In this document: positions 1 through 5,413 of the stretch, in pieces
Numbering within the stretch: the first letter of the stretch is position 1
How the letters are laid out: every line of letters starts with the position of its first letter
From: Jatrophihabitans sp.
GTDB lineage: Bacteria > Actinomycetota > Actinomycetes > Mycobacteriales > Jatrophihabitantaceae
Direction: 5' to 3'
Assembly (NCBI GenBank): GCA_004299665.1
Contig: SCQZ01000124.1
Span: forward strand, 1 to 6,027
Length of the DNA stretch: 6,027 bases
Translations under genes and position numbers: made by a program
The notes under the pieces: generated by a model
What the model saw: the letters and a program-made list of their open reading frames with translations, nothing else
Told to the model about the DNA's origin: nothing
Database searches by the model: none

Positions 1-785
1 GTCGCGGACTCCGGTGCGCCGGCGTCGTAGAACATGACATCCGGGTGGGAGGCGGCGACCTGGGCAGCCTCGGTGCTGTAGGACGGCTGACCCGGGGTCA
101 GGGTCACGTCCGCCACGATCTGCCCGCCGAGGGTCTTGAAGCCGGACTTCGACGCCGGTCCGTCCGCCTGCGCCTGGCTACCGCTCGCGAAGACCGCCGC
201 CGCCTTCGTGAAGCCCTTCTGCTTCGCCCAGGCGGCCATCGCGTAGCCCTCGTCGGCATCCGGTGGCACGAGTCGCCAGAAGTACTGGTTGGTCTGGTTG
301 TCGAACTGGGCGTCGCCGCTCATCACGAACGACGGGAGTTGTCCCTGTTCGAAGATGTTGATCGTCGAGAGGATCTCGTCCGAACTGGGTCCGAGGATCG
401 CGACGACCGAACCCTTGTGCGCAACCACCGCGTTCGCGGCAGGGACGGCGTCCTGCGGGTCGCCGCGCGAGTCCGACGTGCCGCATGTCAGCTTGTGCCC
501 CAGCACGCCACCATTGGCGTTGATCAGGTGTACGGCCGGGTAGCAGCCGGACAGCGCCAGGGGCCCGTACGAGGCGTCCGACCCGCTGAACGGGTCGAAG
601 GCCATCAGGCTCAGGGTCGAACCGCCCGATCCGGAACCGCCGGCGGCGCCGCCTGCGCTGCTGCACGCGGCCATGGCGAGCGTCCCCACGGCGAGCGCCG
701 CGAGTGTCGCGGACCGGCGGCGACGCCGGTTCCTCCCCGCCGGCGCGACCGGCCGTTCGCGTGTGCCCAGCATGTCGAGTGTCAC
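1..785 (-). CDS. ABC transporter substrate-binding lipoprotein, branched-chain amino acid (LivJ-like) type, 3' end off window
   Basis: Extracytoplasmic solute-binding protein that would capture a small solute at the outer face of the membrane and pass it to an ABC permease. Only the first 261 codons are present; the frame is open to base 1. The start is GTG at 785 because GGAGG lies 7 nt upstream; the in-frame ATG at 773 is too far from it. An Arg-rich n-region (residues 18-24, RNRRRRR) is followed by a hydrophobic stretch and a lipobox MAAC, with lipidated Cys41, then a Gly/Ser linker (residues 42-56). After that come signatures of the type I periplasmic-binding fold of the LIVBP family: SGSDASYGPLALSG, HLINANGGVLGH (residues 86-97), SDSRGDPQDA and VAILGPSSDEIL. 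Cys81 and Cys101 may form a disulfide. The permease and ATPase genes are not visible and may lie beyond base 1. It follows pucR on the same strand after 251 bp. The family is clear; the ligand (amino acid, amide, urea or aromatic) is not. Confidence 0.9.
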   Translation of the reverse strand, partial: MTLDMLGTRERPVAPAGRNRRRRRSATLAALAVGTLAMAACSSAGGAAGGSGSGGSTLSLMAFDPFSGSDASYGPLALSGCYPAVHLINANGGVLGHKLTCGTSDSRGDPQDAVPAANAVVAHKGSVVAILGPSSDEILSTINIFEQGQLPSFVMSGDAQFDNQTNQYFWRLVPPDADEGYAMAAWAKQKGFTKAAAVFASGSQAQADGPASKSGFKTLGGQIVADVTLTPGQPSYSTEAAQVAASHPDVMFYDAGAPESA

Positions 786-792
786 GCTCGAT

Positions 793-797
793 CCTCC
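793..797 (-). promoter_or_regulatory. Ribosome binding site of the substrate-binding protein gene
   Basis: Read on the minus strand this is GGAGG, followed by a 7-nt spacer and GTG at 785. It decides the start in favour of GTG 785 over ATG 773. Confidence 0.75.
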
Positions 798-853
798 GTT
801 CGTCGCCGGGCCGCAGCCCGGAGCTGACCCACAGTTGTCGCGGCCGAGTCCCG

Positions 854-883
854 CCGGCCCTGCCCAGGTCCTGGGTGGGCCGG
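854..883 (-). other. Strong GC-rich hairpin in the presumed leader of the transporter gene
   Basis: CCGGCCC (854-860) pairs perfectly with GGGCCGG (877-883). Inside it CCCAGG (863-868) and CCTGGG (870-875) form a second dyad around one T. The two stems stack with only a 2-versus-1-nt internal loop. It sits about 70 nt upstream of the GTG at 785 and has no T-tract on either side, so it is not a typical intrinsic terminator. It may be a leader structure of the transporter mRNA or a protein-binding dyad; its role is inferred. Confidence 0.45.
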
Positions 884-918
884 GAGAGGCCCGTGTGACG
901 GCTCTCTCATCGGCTCAG

Positions 919-931
919 GACATAACCTCGT
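919..931. promoter_or_regulatory. GACATAACC motif, copy 1 of a word shared by both intergenic regions
   Basis: GACATAACCTCGT here matches GACATAACCACGT at 2861-2873 at 12 of 13 positions. The AT-rich core is conspicuous in this GC-rich DNA. It lies 134 bp upstream of the transporter gene start. It could be an operator half or part of a promoter; no convincing -35/-10 pair can be set around it, so the regulatory call is tentative. Confidence 0.35.
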
Positions 932-950
932 CCCGGTGCGCCACCCGCGT

Positions 951-967
951 CCACGTGCACAGTGCAC
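951..967. promoter_or_regulatory. CCACGTGCA word and tandem GTGCAC palindromes, candidate operator
   Basis: CCACGTGCA (951-959) recurs exactly at 2868-2876 in the other intergenic region. Here it runs into two copies of the self-complementary GTGCAC (955-960 and 962-967) separated by one A. The element lies upstream of the transporter gene. The repeated dyad architecture is typical of a regulator binding site, and the neighbouring PucR protein is the obvious but unproven candidate. Confidence 0.35.
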
Positions 968-1009
968 AGGCTCGATGGGTGCCCGTGGGCGCGATGCCCA
1001 AAGCCGCCT

Positions 1010-1029
1010 CGCCCGTGCGCCACCGGGCG
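1010..1029 (-). terminator. Possible terminator-like hairpin just after pucR
   Basis: CGCCCG (1010-1015) and CGGGCG (1024-1029) form a perfect 6-bp GC stem with an 8-nt loop, 7 nt beyond the pucR stop codon. A second small stem, TGGGC (986-990) with GCCCA (996-1000), follows. No U-run follows either stem, so any termination would be inefficient or Rho-dependent. Confidence 0.3.
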
Positions 1030-1036
1030 CGGCAGG

Positions 1037-2770
1037 TCACCCCGGGTTGAGGTCGCGATCGACGGCCGACGTGGTTTCGGCGAGCAGGTCCAGCTTGTGG
1101 GCGAGCCAGATCGTGAACTGCTGCTCGGCCTCACGCAGGTCCATCTGCAGCACCCGCGAGGCGCGTTCGAGCTTGTAGAGCATCGTGTTGCGGTGGATGT
1201 GCAGGTCACGGGCTGCGGCATTCAGATTGCCCGCCCGGGCGACGTAGGTCATCACCGCCTGTTCCAGGTCCGCACCGCCGTGCCGTTGCGAGCGCAGGGG
1301 AGCCAGGACCTCCTGCGTGAACGCCTTCGCCGGGGCGCTGCCGGCGAGCTCGGACAGCACCGCGTAGACACGTAGCTCGGCGAAGCCGCACGAGTGCGTC
1401 ATCCCGAGCCGGTGGTGCAGGTCGAGCGCCAGGCGCGCCTCGCGGTAGCTGTCCATGATGTGCTCGGCCCCGCGCACCGGACGGCCGAAGCCCACCGCGA
1501 CCGGGTGCCGGATCCGCAGGCCGAGTTCCTTCTCCAACGTGCGCGCGTACTCGGCCAGTTCGCCGTTCGCCATCTCGGCGTTGCCGGCCGCCATCGGCCC
1601 GGCGACCTGTCGGATCACCGCCAGGTGGTTGCCGACCACCGTCGCCAGCGTGCGCACACCCGGTCGTGGGGCCAGCCCCGCGGCCAGCCTGGCGATCTGG
1701 AACAGCGCGTTCAGGGACTCCGTGCCGTCCGCCGGGGTCAGGTGACCGGCGACGATCACGCCGTACCCGGCGGTGACCGGCACGCCGTAATGGGCCGCGC
1801 GGGCCTCCAGGTCGTGCTGGGTCGCGAACCGGCCGTGCAGCAGGGCGTGGACGAAGTCGCCGCGCGCCCGCTCCTCCGCGGCCTCCACGCTGCGCATCCG
1901 CAGCAACTCGGTGCCGACGATCATCGACGCCTGGTCGACGATGACCTTGTGCTCCTCGATGTCGTGCGGCACCGGCTGCTCCGTCGACTCCACGACGAGG
2001 ACCCAGCCGTCGTGCCGGCCCGCGAGGAGGATGGCGTTCGCCACGCCGGTGCTCGGCTCGCCCTCGATGCTCAGTTCGACCACTCGCGGCGTCGCGGTCA
2101 GGTCGTCGCTCTCCGGTGTCGCAGGCTCGGCGGCGCGGAAGGCGGCGGCGACCGCGGCCGGTTCGAAGGTCCGGTCACGGCACTGCTCGAACGCCAGGAC
2201 CCGGAACTGCGGATCCAAGATGGCGGTCGCGCATCCGGAGAGCCGGCCGATCAGATGGCACAGCGCGTCCAGCCCGGCGCCTCGATACAGCAGCTCGGCC
2301 AGCGCGCGGTGCACGGTGATGCCGTAGCGAAGATCGTGGGTCTCGCGCGAGAGGACGAGGCTGGCCACGAGATGGTTGACGTCGCGATAGCTGATGCGCT
2401 CGGCGACGGTGATGACGGGCACCGGACCGTCGAGCTTCGTCTCGGCGCCACCCGCCGCGACGACCGCGACCGCCCCCCGGCGAGCGATGACACCCAGGTC
2501 GCGGTCGTCGAGCTGGTCGGCCGTCGCGTAGACGATCACCTCGGCCAGCGGGTCGGTGGTTGCCAGGGCCTGCTCCCACGGCAGGCACCATGCCACTGCC
2601 GCCCGGTCGAGCTCGGGTGCCAGGGAGGGCAGCGGCGCCCCGGTTCGCAAGATCCGCTCCTGGAGCAGCTGTCCGAGCGTCAGGCGCTCCCCGAGCGGCG
2701 ACGCGCCGTCCACGGCCTCCCGCGCGGGACCCTCTTCTCCGGCCGGTGCCGGCTCCACCGCTACCTTCAT
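1037..2770 (-). CDS. PucR-family transcriptional regulator
   Basis: Cytoplasmic DNA-binding regulator of 577 aa, the usual size for PucR/CdaR-type activators, which commonly control nitrogen-compound catabolism (purines in Bacillus, proline and GABA genes in Corynebacterium). Residues about 30-140 match the PucR N-terminal sensory region (LTLGQLL near the start). Residues about 160-285 look like a GAF-type sensor (GLDALCHLIGRLSG, then AILDPQFRVLAFEQC). Residues about 300-435 look like the degenerate GGDEF-like CdaR domain. Residues about 500-560 form the C-terminal PucR helix-turn-helix, with the hallmark NLNAAARDLHIHRNTMLYKL. The start is ATG at 2770 because GGAGAGG lies directly upstream; an in-frame GTG at 2794 would add 8 residues but has a poor Shine-Dalgarno. 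It is divergent from the DUF336 gene, which suggests control of that gene and its own. The effector and targets are unknown. A long plus-strand frame across this gene is an artefact of codon bias. Confidence 0.93.
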   Translation of the reverse strand: MKVAVEPAPAGEEGPAREAVDGASPLGERLTLGQLLQERILRTGAPLPSLAPELDRAAVAWCLPWEQALATTDPLAEVIVYATADQLDDRDLGVIARRGAVAVVAAGGAETKLDGPVPVITVAERISYRDVNHLVASLVLSRETHDLRYGITVHRALAELLYRGAGLDALCHLIGRLSGCATAILDPQFRVLAFEQCRDRTFEPAAVAAAFRAAEPATPESDDLTATPRVVELSIEGEPSTGVANAILLAGRHDGWVLVVESTEQPVPHDIEEHKVIVDQASMIVGTELLRMRSVEAAEERARGDFVHALLHGRFATQHDLEARAAHYGVPVTAGYGVIVAGHLTPADGTESLNALFQIARLAAGLAPRPGVRTLATVVGNHLAVIRQVAGPMAAGNAEMANGELAEYARTLEKELGLRIRHPVAVGFGRPVRGAEHIMDSYREARLALDLHHRLGMTHSCGFAELRVYAVLSELAGSAPAKAFTQEVLAPLRSQRHGGADLEQAVMTYVARAGNLNAAARDLHIHRNTMLYKLERASRVLQMDLREAEQQFTIWLAHKLDLLAETTSAVDRDLNPG

Positions 2771-2772
2771 GA

Positions 2773-2779
2773 CCTCTCC
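2773..2779 (-). promoter_or_regulatory. Ribosome binding site of pucR
   Basis: Minus-strand GGAGAGG, with its GGAG core 5 nt from the ATG at 2770. It supports that ATG over the in-frame GTG at 2794, whose upstream sequence (GATGAGATT) is a weak match. Confidence 0.65.
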
Positions 2780-2787
2780 ATGGGCAG

Positions 2788-2795
2788 TGTGCACA
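2788..2795. promoter_or_regulatory. TGTGCACA palindrome upstream of pucR
   Basis: A perfect 8-bp palindrome 17 bp upstream of the preferred pucR ATG. Its core GTGCAC is the same as in the tandem element at 955-967. It may be an autoregulatory site within the leader. GTGCAC also occurs inside coding sequence (for example near 2308 and 4759), so it is not unique to intergenic DNA. Confidence 0.25.
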
Positions 2796-2806
2796 ATCTC
2801 ATCGCT

Positions 2807-2824
2807 GCACCGGCGGCACGGTGC
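2807..2824. promoter_or_regulatory. GCACCG-N6-CGGTGC inverted repeat in the divergent region
   Basis: Perfect 6-bp arms (2807-2812 and 2819-2824) separated by 6 nt. It lies between the divergent pucR and DUF336 genes, directly beside a 12-bp palindrome. It may be an operator or mRNA leader structure of pucR; the GC richness of the genome makes chance dyads fairly common. Confidence 0.3.
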
Positions 2825-2830
2825 CGGTTG

Positions 2831-2842
2831 CCGGCGCGCCGG
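2831..2842. promoter_or_regulatory. CCGGCGCGCCGG perfect 12-bp palindrome
   Basis: Self-complementary over 12 bp and followed at once by the palindrome GTCGAC (2842-2847). It sits near the centre of the divergent intergenic region. It could be an operator but is built entirely of G and C, so chance cannot be excluded. Confidence 0.25.
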
Positions 2843-2847
2843 TCGAC

Positions 2848-2862
2848 TCGCCAGGCTGGCGA
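2848..2862. promoter_or_regulatory. TCGCCA-GGC-TGGCGA dyad, candidate operator
   Basis: A 15-bp site with perfect 6-bp arms and a 3-bp centre, the compact form expected of a dimeric helix-turn-helix protein. It abuts the shared GACATAACC word at 2861 and lies 30 bp upstream of the DUF336 start codon, where it would overlap or flank the promoter. This is the best-placed of the dyads in this region for regulating the divergent pair. Confidence 0.4.
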
Positions 2863-2876
2863 CATAACCACGTGCA
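2861..2876. promoter_or_regulatory. GACATAACC/CCACGTGCA composite motif, copy 2
   Basis: GACATAACC (2861-2869) overlaps CCACGTGCA (2868-2876); both 9-bp words also occur, spaced apart, at 919-927 and 951-959. CATAAC (2863-2868) could act as a -10 element for the DUF336 gene, 4 of 6 matches to TATAAT, but no good -35 lies at the right distance. It is either a promoter core or a regulator site. Confidence 0.35.
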
Positions 2877-2880
2877 GGAT

Positions 2881-2885
2881 GGGAG
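2881..2885 (+). promoter_or_regulatory. Ribosome binding site of the DUF336 gene
   Basis: GGGAG (within GGATGGGAG) lies 6 nt before the ATG at 2892, and supports that start. Confidence 0.6.
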
Positions 2886-2891
2886 TTCGCT

Positions 2892-3341
2892 ATGCATCAG
2901 GTCTATCGAATCACTCTCGACGACGCTTTGCCGATACTTGCCGCGGCGCGGGCCAAGGCGGAGGAGATCGGCGTGAGGCAGACGATCTGCGTGTGCGACG
3001 ACGGCGGGCACCTGCTGGCGCTGCACCGGTTGCCCGGCGCGCGGCTCACCGGGGTGGAGATCGCGATGGCCAAGGCGTTCACGGCCGCCGGCCACGAACG
3101 CGCGACGCACAAGTTCAACGAGCCGCCGAACGGCCCCGCCCTTCCGGGCAACGAGGCGTTCGGCATCAACCTCATCCATCCGGGTAAGTTCGCGATCTTC
3201 GTGGGAGGTTTCCCGCTGGAGCACGCGGGGCAGGTCGTGGGTGCGGTCGGGGTCAGCGGCGGCAACGGCGAGCAGGACAAGGCCGTCGGGGCGGCCGCAC
3301 TGGATGCGTTCGCCAAGCACGTGGCCGAGCAGGGCCTCTGA
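2892..3341 (+). CDS. GlcG/HbpS-like protein (DUF336, heme-binding/heme-degrading family)
   Basis: 149-aa single-domain protein. It carries the family hallmarks in order: ICVCDDGGHLLALHRLPGAR (residues 32-51), the helix GVEIAMAKAFTAAG (54-67), the loop FNEPPNGPALPGNEAF (75-90), and the C-terminal strand-turn VVGAVGVSGGNGEQD (115-129). The length is normal for the family. No signal peptide or membrane segment is present, so it should be cytoplasmic, unlike secreted HbpS of Streptomyces. Members bind heme or act beside oxidative catabolic genes, as GlcG does in glycolate operons; no single reaction is established for the family, and none is assigned here. It is transcribed divergently from pucR and convergently with the RidA gene, with 10 bp between stop codons. 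That arrangement suggests PucR control and a supporting role in the same pathway, both inferred. Confidence 0.88.
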   Translation: MHQVYRITLDDALPILAAARAKAEEIGVRQTICVCDDGGHLLALHRLPGARLTGVEIAMAKAFTAAGHERATHKFNEPPNGPALPGNEAFGINLIHPGKFAIFVGGFPLEHAGQVVGAVGVSGGNGEQDKAVGAAALDAFAKHVAEQGL

Positions 3342-3351
3342 CCGGCGCACG

Positions 3352-3822
3352 CTAGCCGCTACCGGGCCCCACCGCGTCGACGGCCGCGAGCACGGTGACC
3401 TCGACGGGTGCTCCACCGGGCAGACTTGCCACACCGACGGCGGCGCGCGCGGCCACCCCCTGATCGCCCAGCGCGGCGGACAGTGCCGCCGACGCGCCGT
3501 CGGCGACCGCCGTGTGATCGGCGAACCCGGGCGCCGCCGCGACGAAGACGGTCAACTGCAGGCACCGCGTCACGTTCTCGACCCCGCCGACGGCCGACGC
3601 GATCGCCGCGAGCGCGTTCCGCGCCGCGATCGCGGCCAACTCGGCCGCGCGCCGCGTCGTGATGTCGCGCCCGACGACGCCCTGCTCGACCAACACCCCC
3701 GCCACGCGCGGCGTCATGCCCGCGCTGCAGGCCAGACCCTGCCACACGGTGACCGGCACGTACCGGCCCTGGGGCGTCGGGGCTTCGGGCAGGGACGCCC
3801 GTGTCGCGCCGGCGTCAGGCAC
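3352..3822 (-). CDS. RidA/YjgF/YER057c/UK114-family protein
   Basis: 156-aa member of the Rid family, whose best known members hydrolyse reactive enamine/imine intermediates to ketones plus ammonia; other members serve in dedicated catabolic pathways. It starts PTPQGRYVPVTVWQGLACSAG (residues 16-36), typical of the family after a short N-terminal extension. The C-terminal half carries APGFADHTAVADGAS and ARAAVGVASLPGGAPVEV. Arg126 and Glu141 have the same 15-residue spacing as Arg105 and Glu120 of E. coli RidA, so the imine-deaminase site looks intact. The ending resembles the UK114_like_1 subgroup rather than canonical RidA. The start is GTG at 3822, overlapping the stop of the upstream GGT-family gene by 8 nt, with AGGAGG 12 nt upstream inside that gene. 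It is the last gene of the coupled cassette and probably removes a reactive nitrogenous product made by its partners; the substrate is unknown. Confidence 0.88.
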   Translation of the reverse strand: MPDAGATRASLPEAPTPQGRYVPVTVWQGLACSAGMTPRVAGVLVEQGVVGRDITTRRAAELAAIAARNALAAIASAVGGVENVTRCLQLTVFVAAAPGFADHTAVADGASAALSAALGDQGVAARAAVGVASLPGGAPVEVTVLAAVDAVGPGSG

Positions 3823-5413
3823 CCAGCGCCACCCCCTCCTGCCGCGGGTCCACCCCGCCCACCAGCGCCCCGTGGGCGTGATCGGCCGACACGACCAGCG
3901 CACCGCCGCCGGCATCCCACGGCCCCAGCCGCCGGATCCGGTGACCGTGGGCGGCGAGTTCGGACAGGACCCGGTCGCCGAGCCTCGACTCGCACCGCAG
4001 CTCGTCCGGCGCGCCGATCGTGTCGGCATCGCTGCCCGGGTAGACGCTGAAGCGGGGGGCGGACACGGCAGCCTGGGGATCGAGCCCGTGGTCGACCAGG
4101 TGCGAGACCAGTTGCATGTTCCACTGCACCTGGCCGTCGCCACCGGGCGTGTTGCCGGCGTGCGCCAGGCGCTGCTGCCCGTCCGTCGCGATCCACGCGT
4201 TGAGCGTGTGCAGCGGGCGGCGCCGCGGCTGTACGGCGTTGGGATGCCCCTCGACGAGGTACGCCCCGCGCCCGAGCCGGTTGTTCAGCACGATCCCGGT
4301 GCCGGGGACGGTGATGTGGGCGCCGAAGGTCAACGCCAGCGACTGGATGAAGCTGACCGCACGCCGATCGGAGTCGACGACGACGGTCGAGGTCGTGTCC
4401 CCGTCCCCGCCCACGCCGGACGGCGTCAGGTCGAGGCGGGACAGCCGCGCCCGCGCGGCCGCCACCTGCTGCGGCTCGAGGAGTTCGCGCCAGGCGCTGC
4501 TGTCGCTGCCGCACCGTTCCCAGCGGTCGCGGAACGCCTGCCTGGCGGCGCCTGCCAGCAGGCCGACCGCGTCGGCACCCAGCCAGGGCAGGTCCGGCAG
4601 GCGGCCGTCGCACAGCGCCGCCTGCTGCAGCAGCATCCACCCCGGGCTCGGCGGCGGGGTCTCGTGGATGACGAGCGGGCCGTACGGGTGGCTGATCGCC
4701 GGCGTGACCGGTGCCTGATCGGCAGCGGCCCATTCCGCGCCGCTGAACGGGGCCCCGAGTGCACGCAGGGCGGCGACGGCCCGTTCGGCGATCTCGCCGT
4801 GGTACATGCCGCCGGGATCGCGCCCCAGCAGCCGTATGGATCGGGCGAGGTCCGGGTAGGTCAGGCGCTGCCCCACCCGCGGTACGAGCCCACGGGGGAG
4901 GAACACGGCGGCGGTGCCGCTGTCCGCGACCAGTCGCGGCTCGTGGGCGGCGATGTCGGCGCGCGTCTTCGCCGAGCAGCAGATCCCCCGTTCGGCCGCC
5001 CGTGCGGCCGGTTCCCACAGGTCCTCGAGCGGGCGTGTCGCCCCCGCCGCGTGCAGCGCGGCCAGTGCCGACATCGCCCCTGGGACCGCCACGGCGAGCG
5101 CCCCCGACAGCGGAAGCGCGTCCAGGCCCAGGCCGCGGTAATGGGCGACGGTGCCGCCGTCCGGGCCGAAGCCGCTGGCCCCGACGCACCAGATGCGCCC
5201 GTCCGGTTCGCGCACGACCGCGAACGCGTCGCCGCCGATCCCGCACTGCCCGGGCAGCACCAGCCACGAGATCGCCGCCATCGCCAGGGTCGCGTCGACG
5301 GCGTTGCCCCCGGCCGCGAGCGCGGCGAGCCCGGCGGCACTGACGGCCGGATGGTTGGCCGCCACCATCGCCTCCGGTGACAGTGCCGGTGGCCGCGACG
5401 GGGCTGCGGGCAT
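3815..5413 (-). CDS. Gamma-glutamyltransferase-family Ntn hydrolase (HpxW/YwrD-like)
   Basis: 532-aa self-processing Ntn hydrolase of the GGT family, the usual length. The large-subunit signature GGNAVDATLAMA (residues 35-46) and GIGGDAFAVV (58-67) are present. The processing site is GDGDTTSTVVVD, where Thr340 should become the N-terminal nucleophile after autocleavage. RPLHTLNAW (399-407) and the oxyanion motif NTPGGDGQVQ (421-430) follow. GGDGQ resembles GGT-like hydrolases such as HpxW (oxamate amidohydrolase) more than E. coli GGT (PGGS). There is no signal peptide, so it should be cytosolic, whereas classical GGTs are exported. Where GGTs have an Arg that holds the substrate alpha-carboxylate (RxxAP region), this protein reads GASGFGPDGGT, without Arg. 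An amide or gamma-glutamyl-amide hydrolase of a catabolic pathway is therefore likelier than glutathione breakdown; this is inference. ATG at 5413 overlaps the Rieske stop by 1 nt (TGATG) with no clear ribosome site, implying coupled translation. Confidence 0.9.
   Translation of the reverse strand: MPAAPSRPPALSPEAMVAANHPAVSAAGLAALAAGGNAVDATLAMAAISWLVLPGQCGIGGDAFAVVREPDGRIWCVGASGFGPDGGTVAHYRGLGLDALPLSGALAVAVPGAMSALAALHAAGATRPLEDLWEPAARAAERGICCSAKTRADIAAHEPRLVADSGTAAVFLPRGLVPRVGQRLTYPDLARSIRLLGRDPGGMYHGEIAERAVAALRALGAPFSGAEWAAADQAPVTPAISHPYGPLVIHETPPPSPGWMLLQQAALCDGRLPDLPWLGADAVGLLAGAARQAFRDRWERCGSDSSAWRELLEPQQVAAARARLSRLDLTPSGVGGDGDTTSTVVVDSDRRAVSFIQSLALTFGAHITVPGTGIVLNNRLGRGAYLVEGHPNAVQPRRRPLHTLNAWIATDGQQRLAHAGNTPGGDGQVQWNMQLVSHLVDHGLDPQAAVSAPRFSVYPGSDADTIGAPDELRCESRLGDRVLSELAAHGHRIRRLGPWDAGGGALVVSADHAHGALVGGVDPRQEGVALGA
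3835..3840 (-). promoter_or_regulatory. Ribosome binding site of the RidA-like gene inside the GGT-family gene
   Basis: Minus-strand AGGAGG (running into GGG) within the last codons of the upstream gene. The GTG at 3822 lies 12 nt away, a slightly long spacing. Together with the 8-nt overlap it indicates both independent initiation and translational coupling. Confidence 0.55.

Noticed and set aside
45..827. Plus-strand open frame of 260 codons
   Set aside because: Antisense to the substrate-binding protein, whose own frame has a ribosome binding site, lipobox and family motifs.
2771..2794. GTG at 2794 as the pucR start
   Set aside because: It would add only 8 residues, coincides with the TGTGCACA palindrome and has a weak ribosome binding site, while the ATG at 2770 has GGAGAGG just upstream.
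1394..3187. Plus-strand open frame of 597 codons
   Set aside because: It lies antisense across pucR and into the DUF336 gene in a wrong frame. Its translation is Arg/Gln/His-rich low-complexity with no domain, and it is explained by GC-rich codon bias.
3332..3369. Bidirectional terminator between the convergent DUF336 and RidA stops
   Set aside because: GGGCC (3332-3336) and GGCCC (3365-3369) can pair, but the loop is 28 nt, the inner CGGC/GCCG stem is only 4 bp, and no T-tract is present on either strand.
3659..5380. Plus-strand open frame of 573 codons
   Set aside because: Antisense shadow of the GGT-family gene, with no recognisable domain or ribosome binding site.
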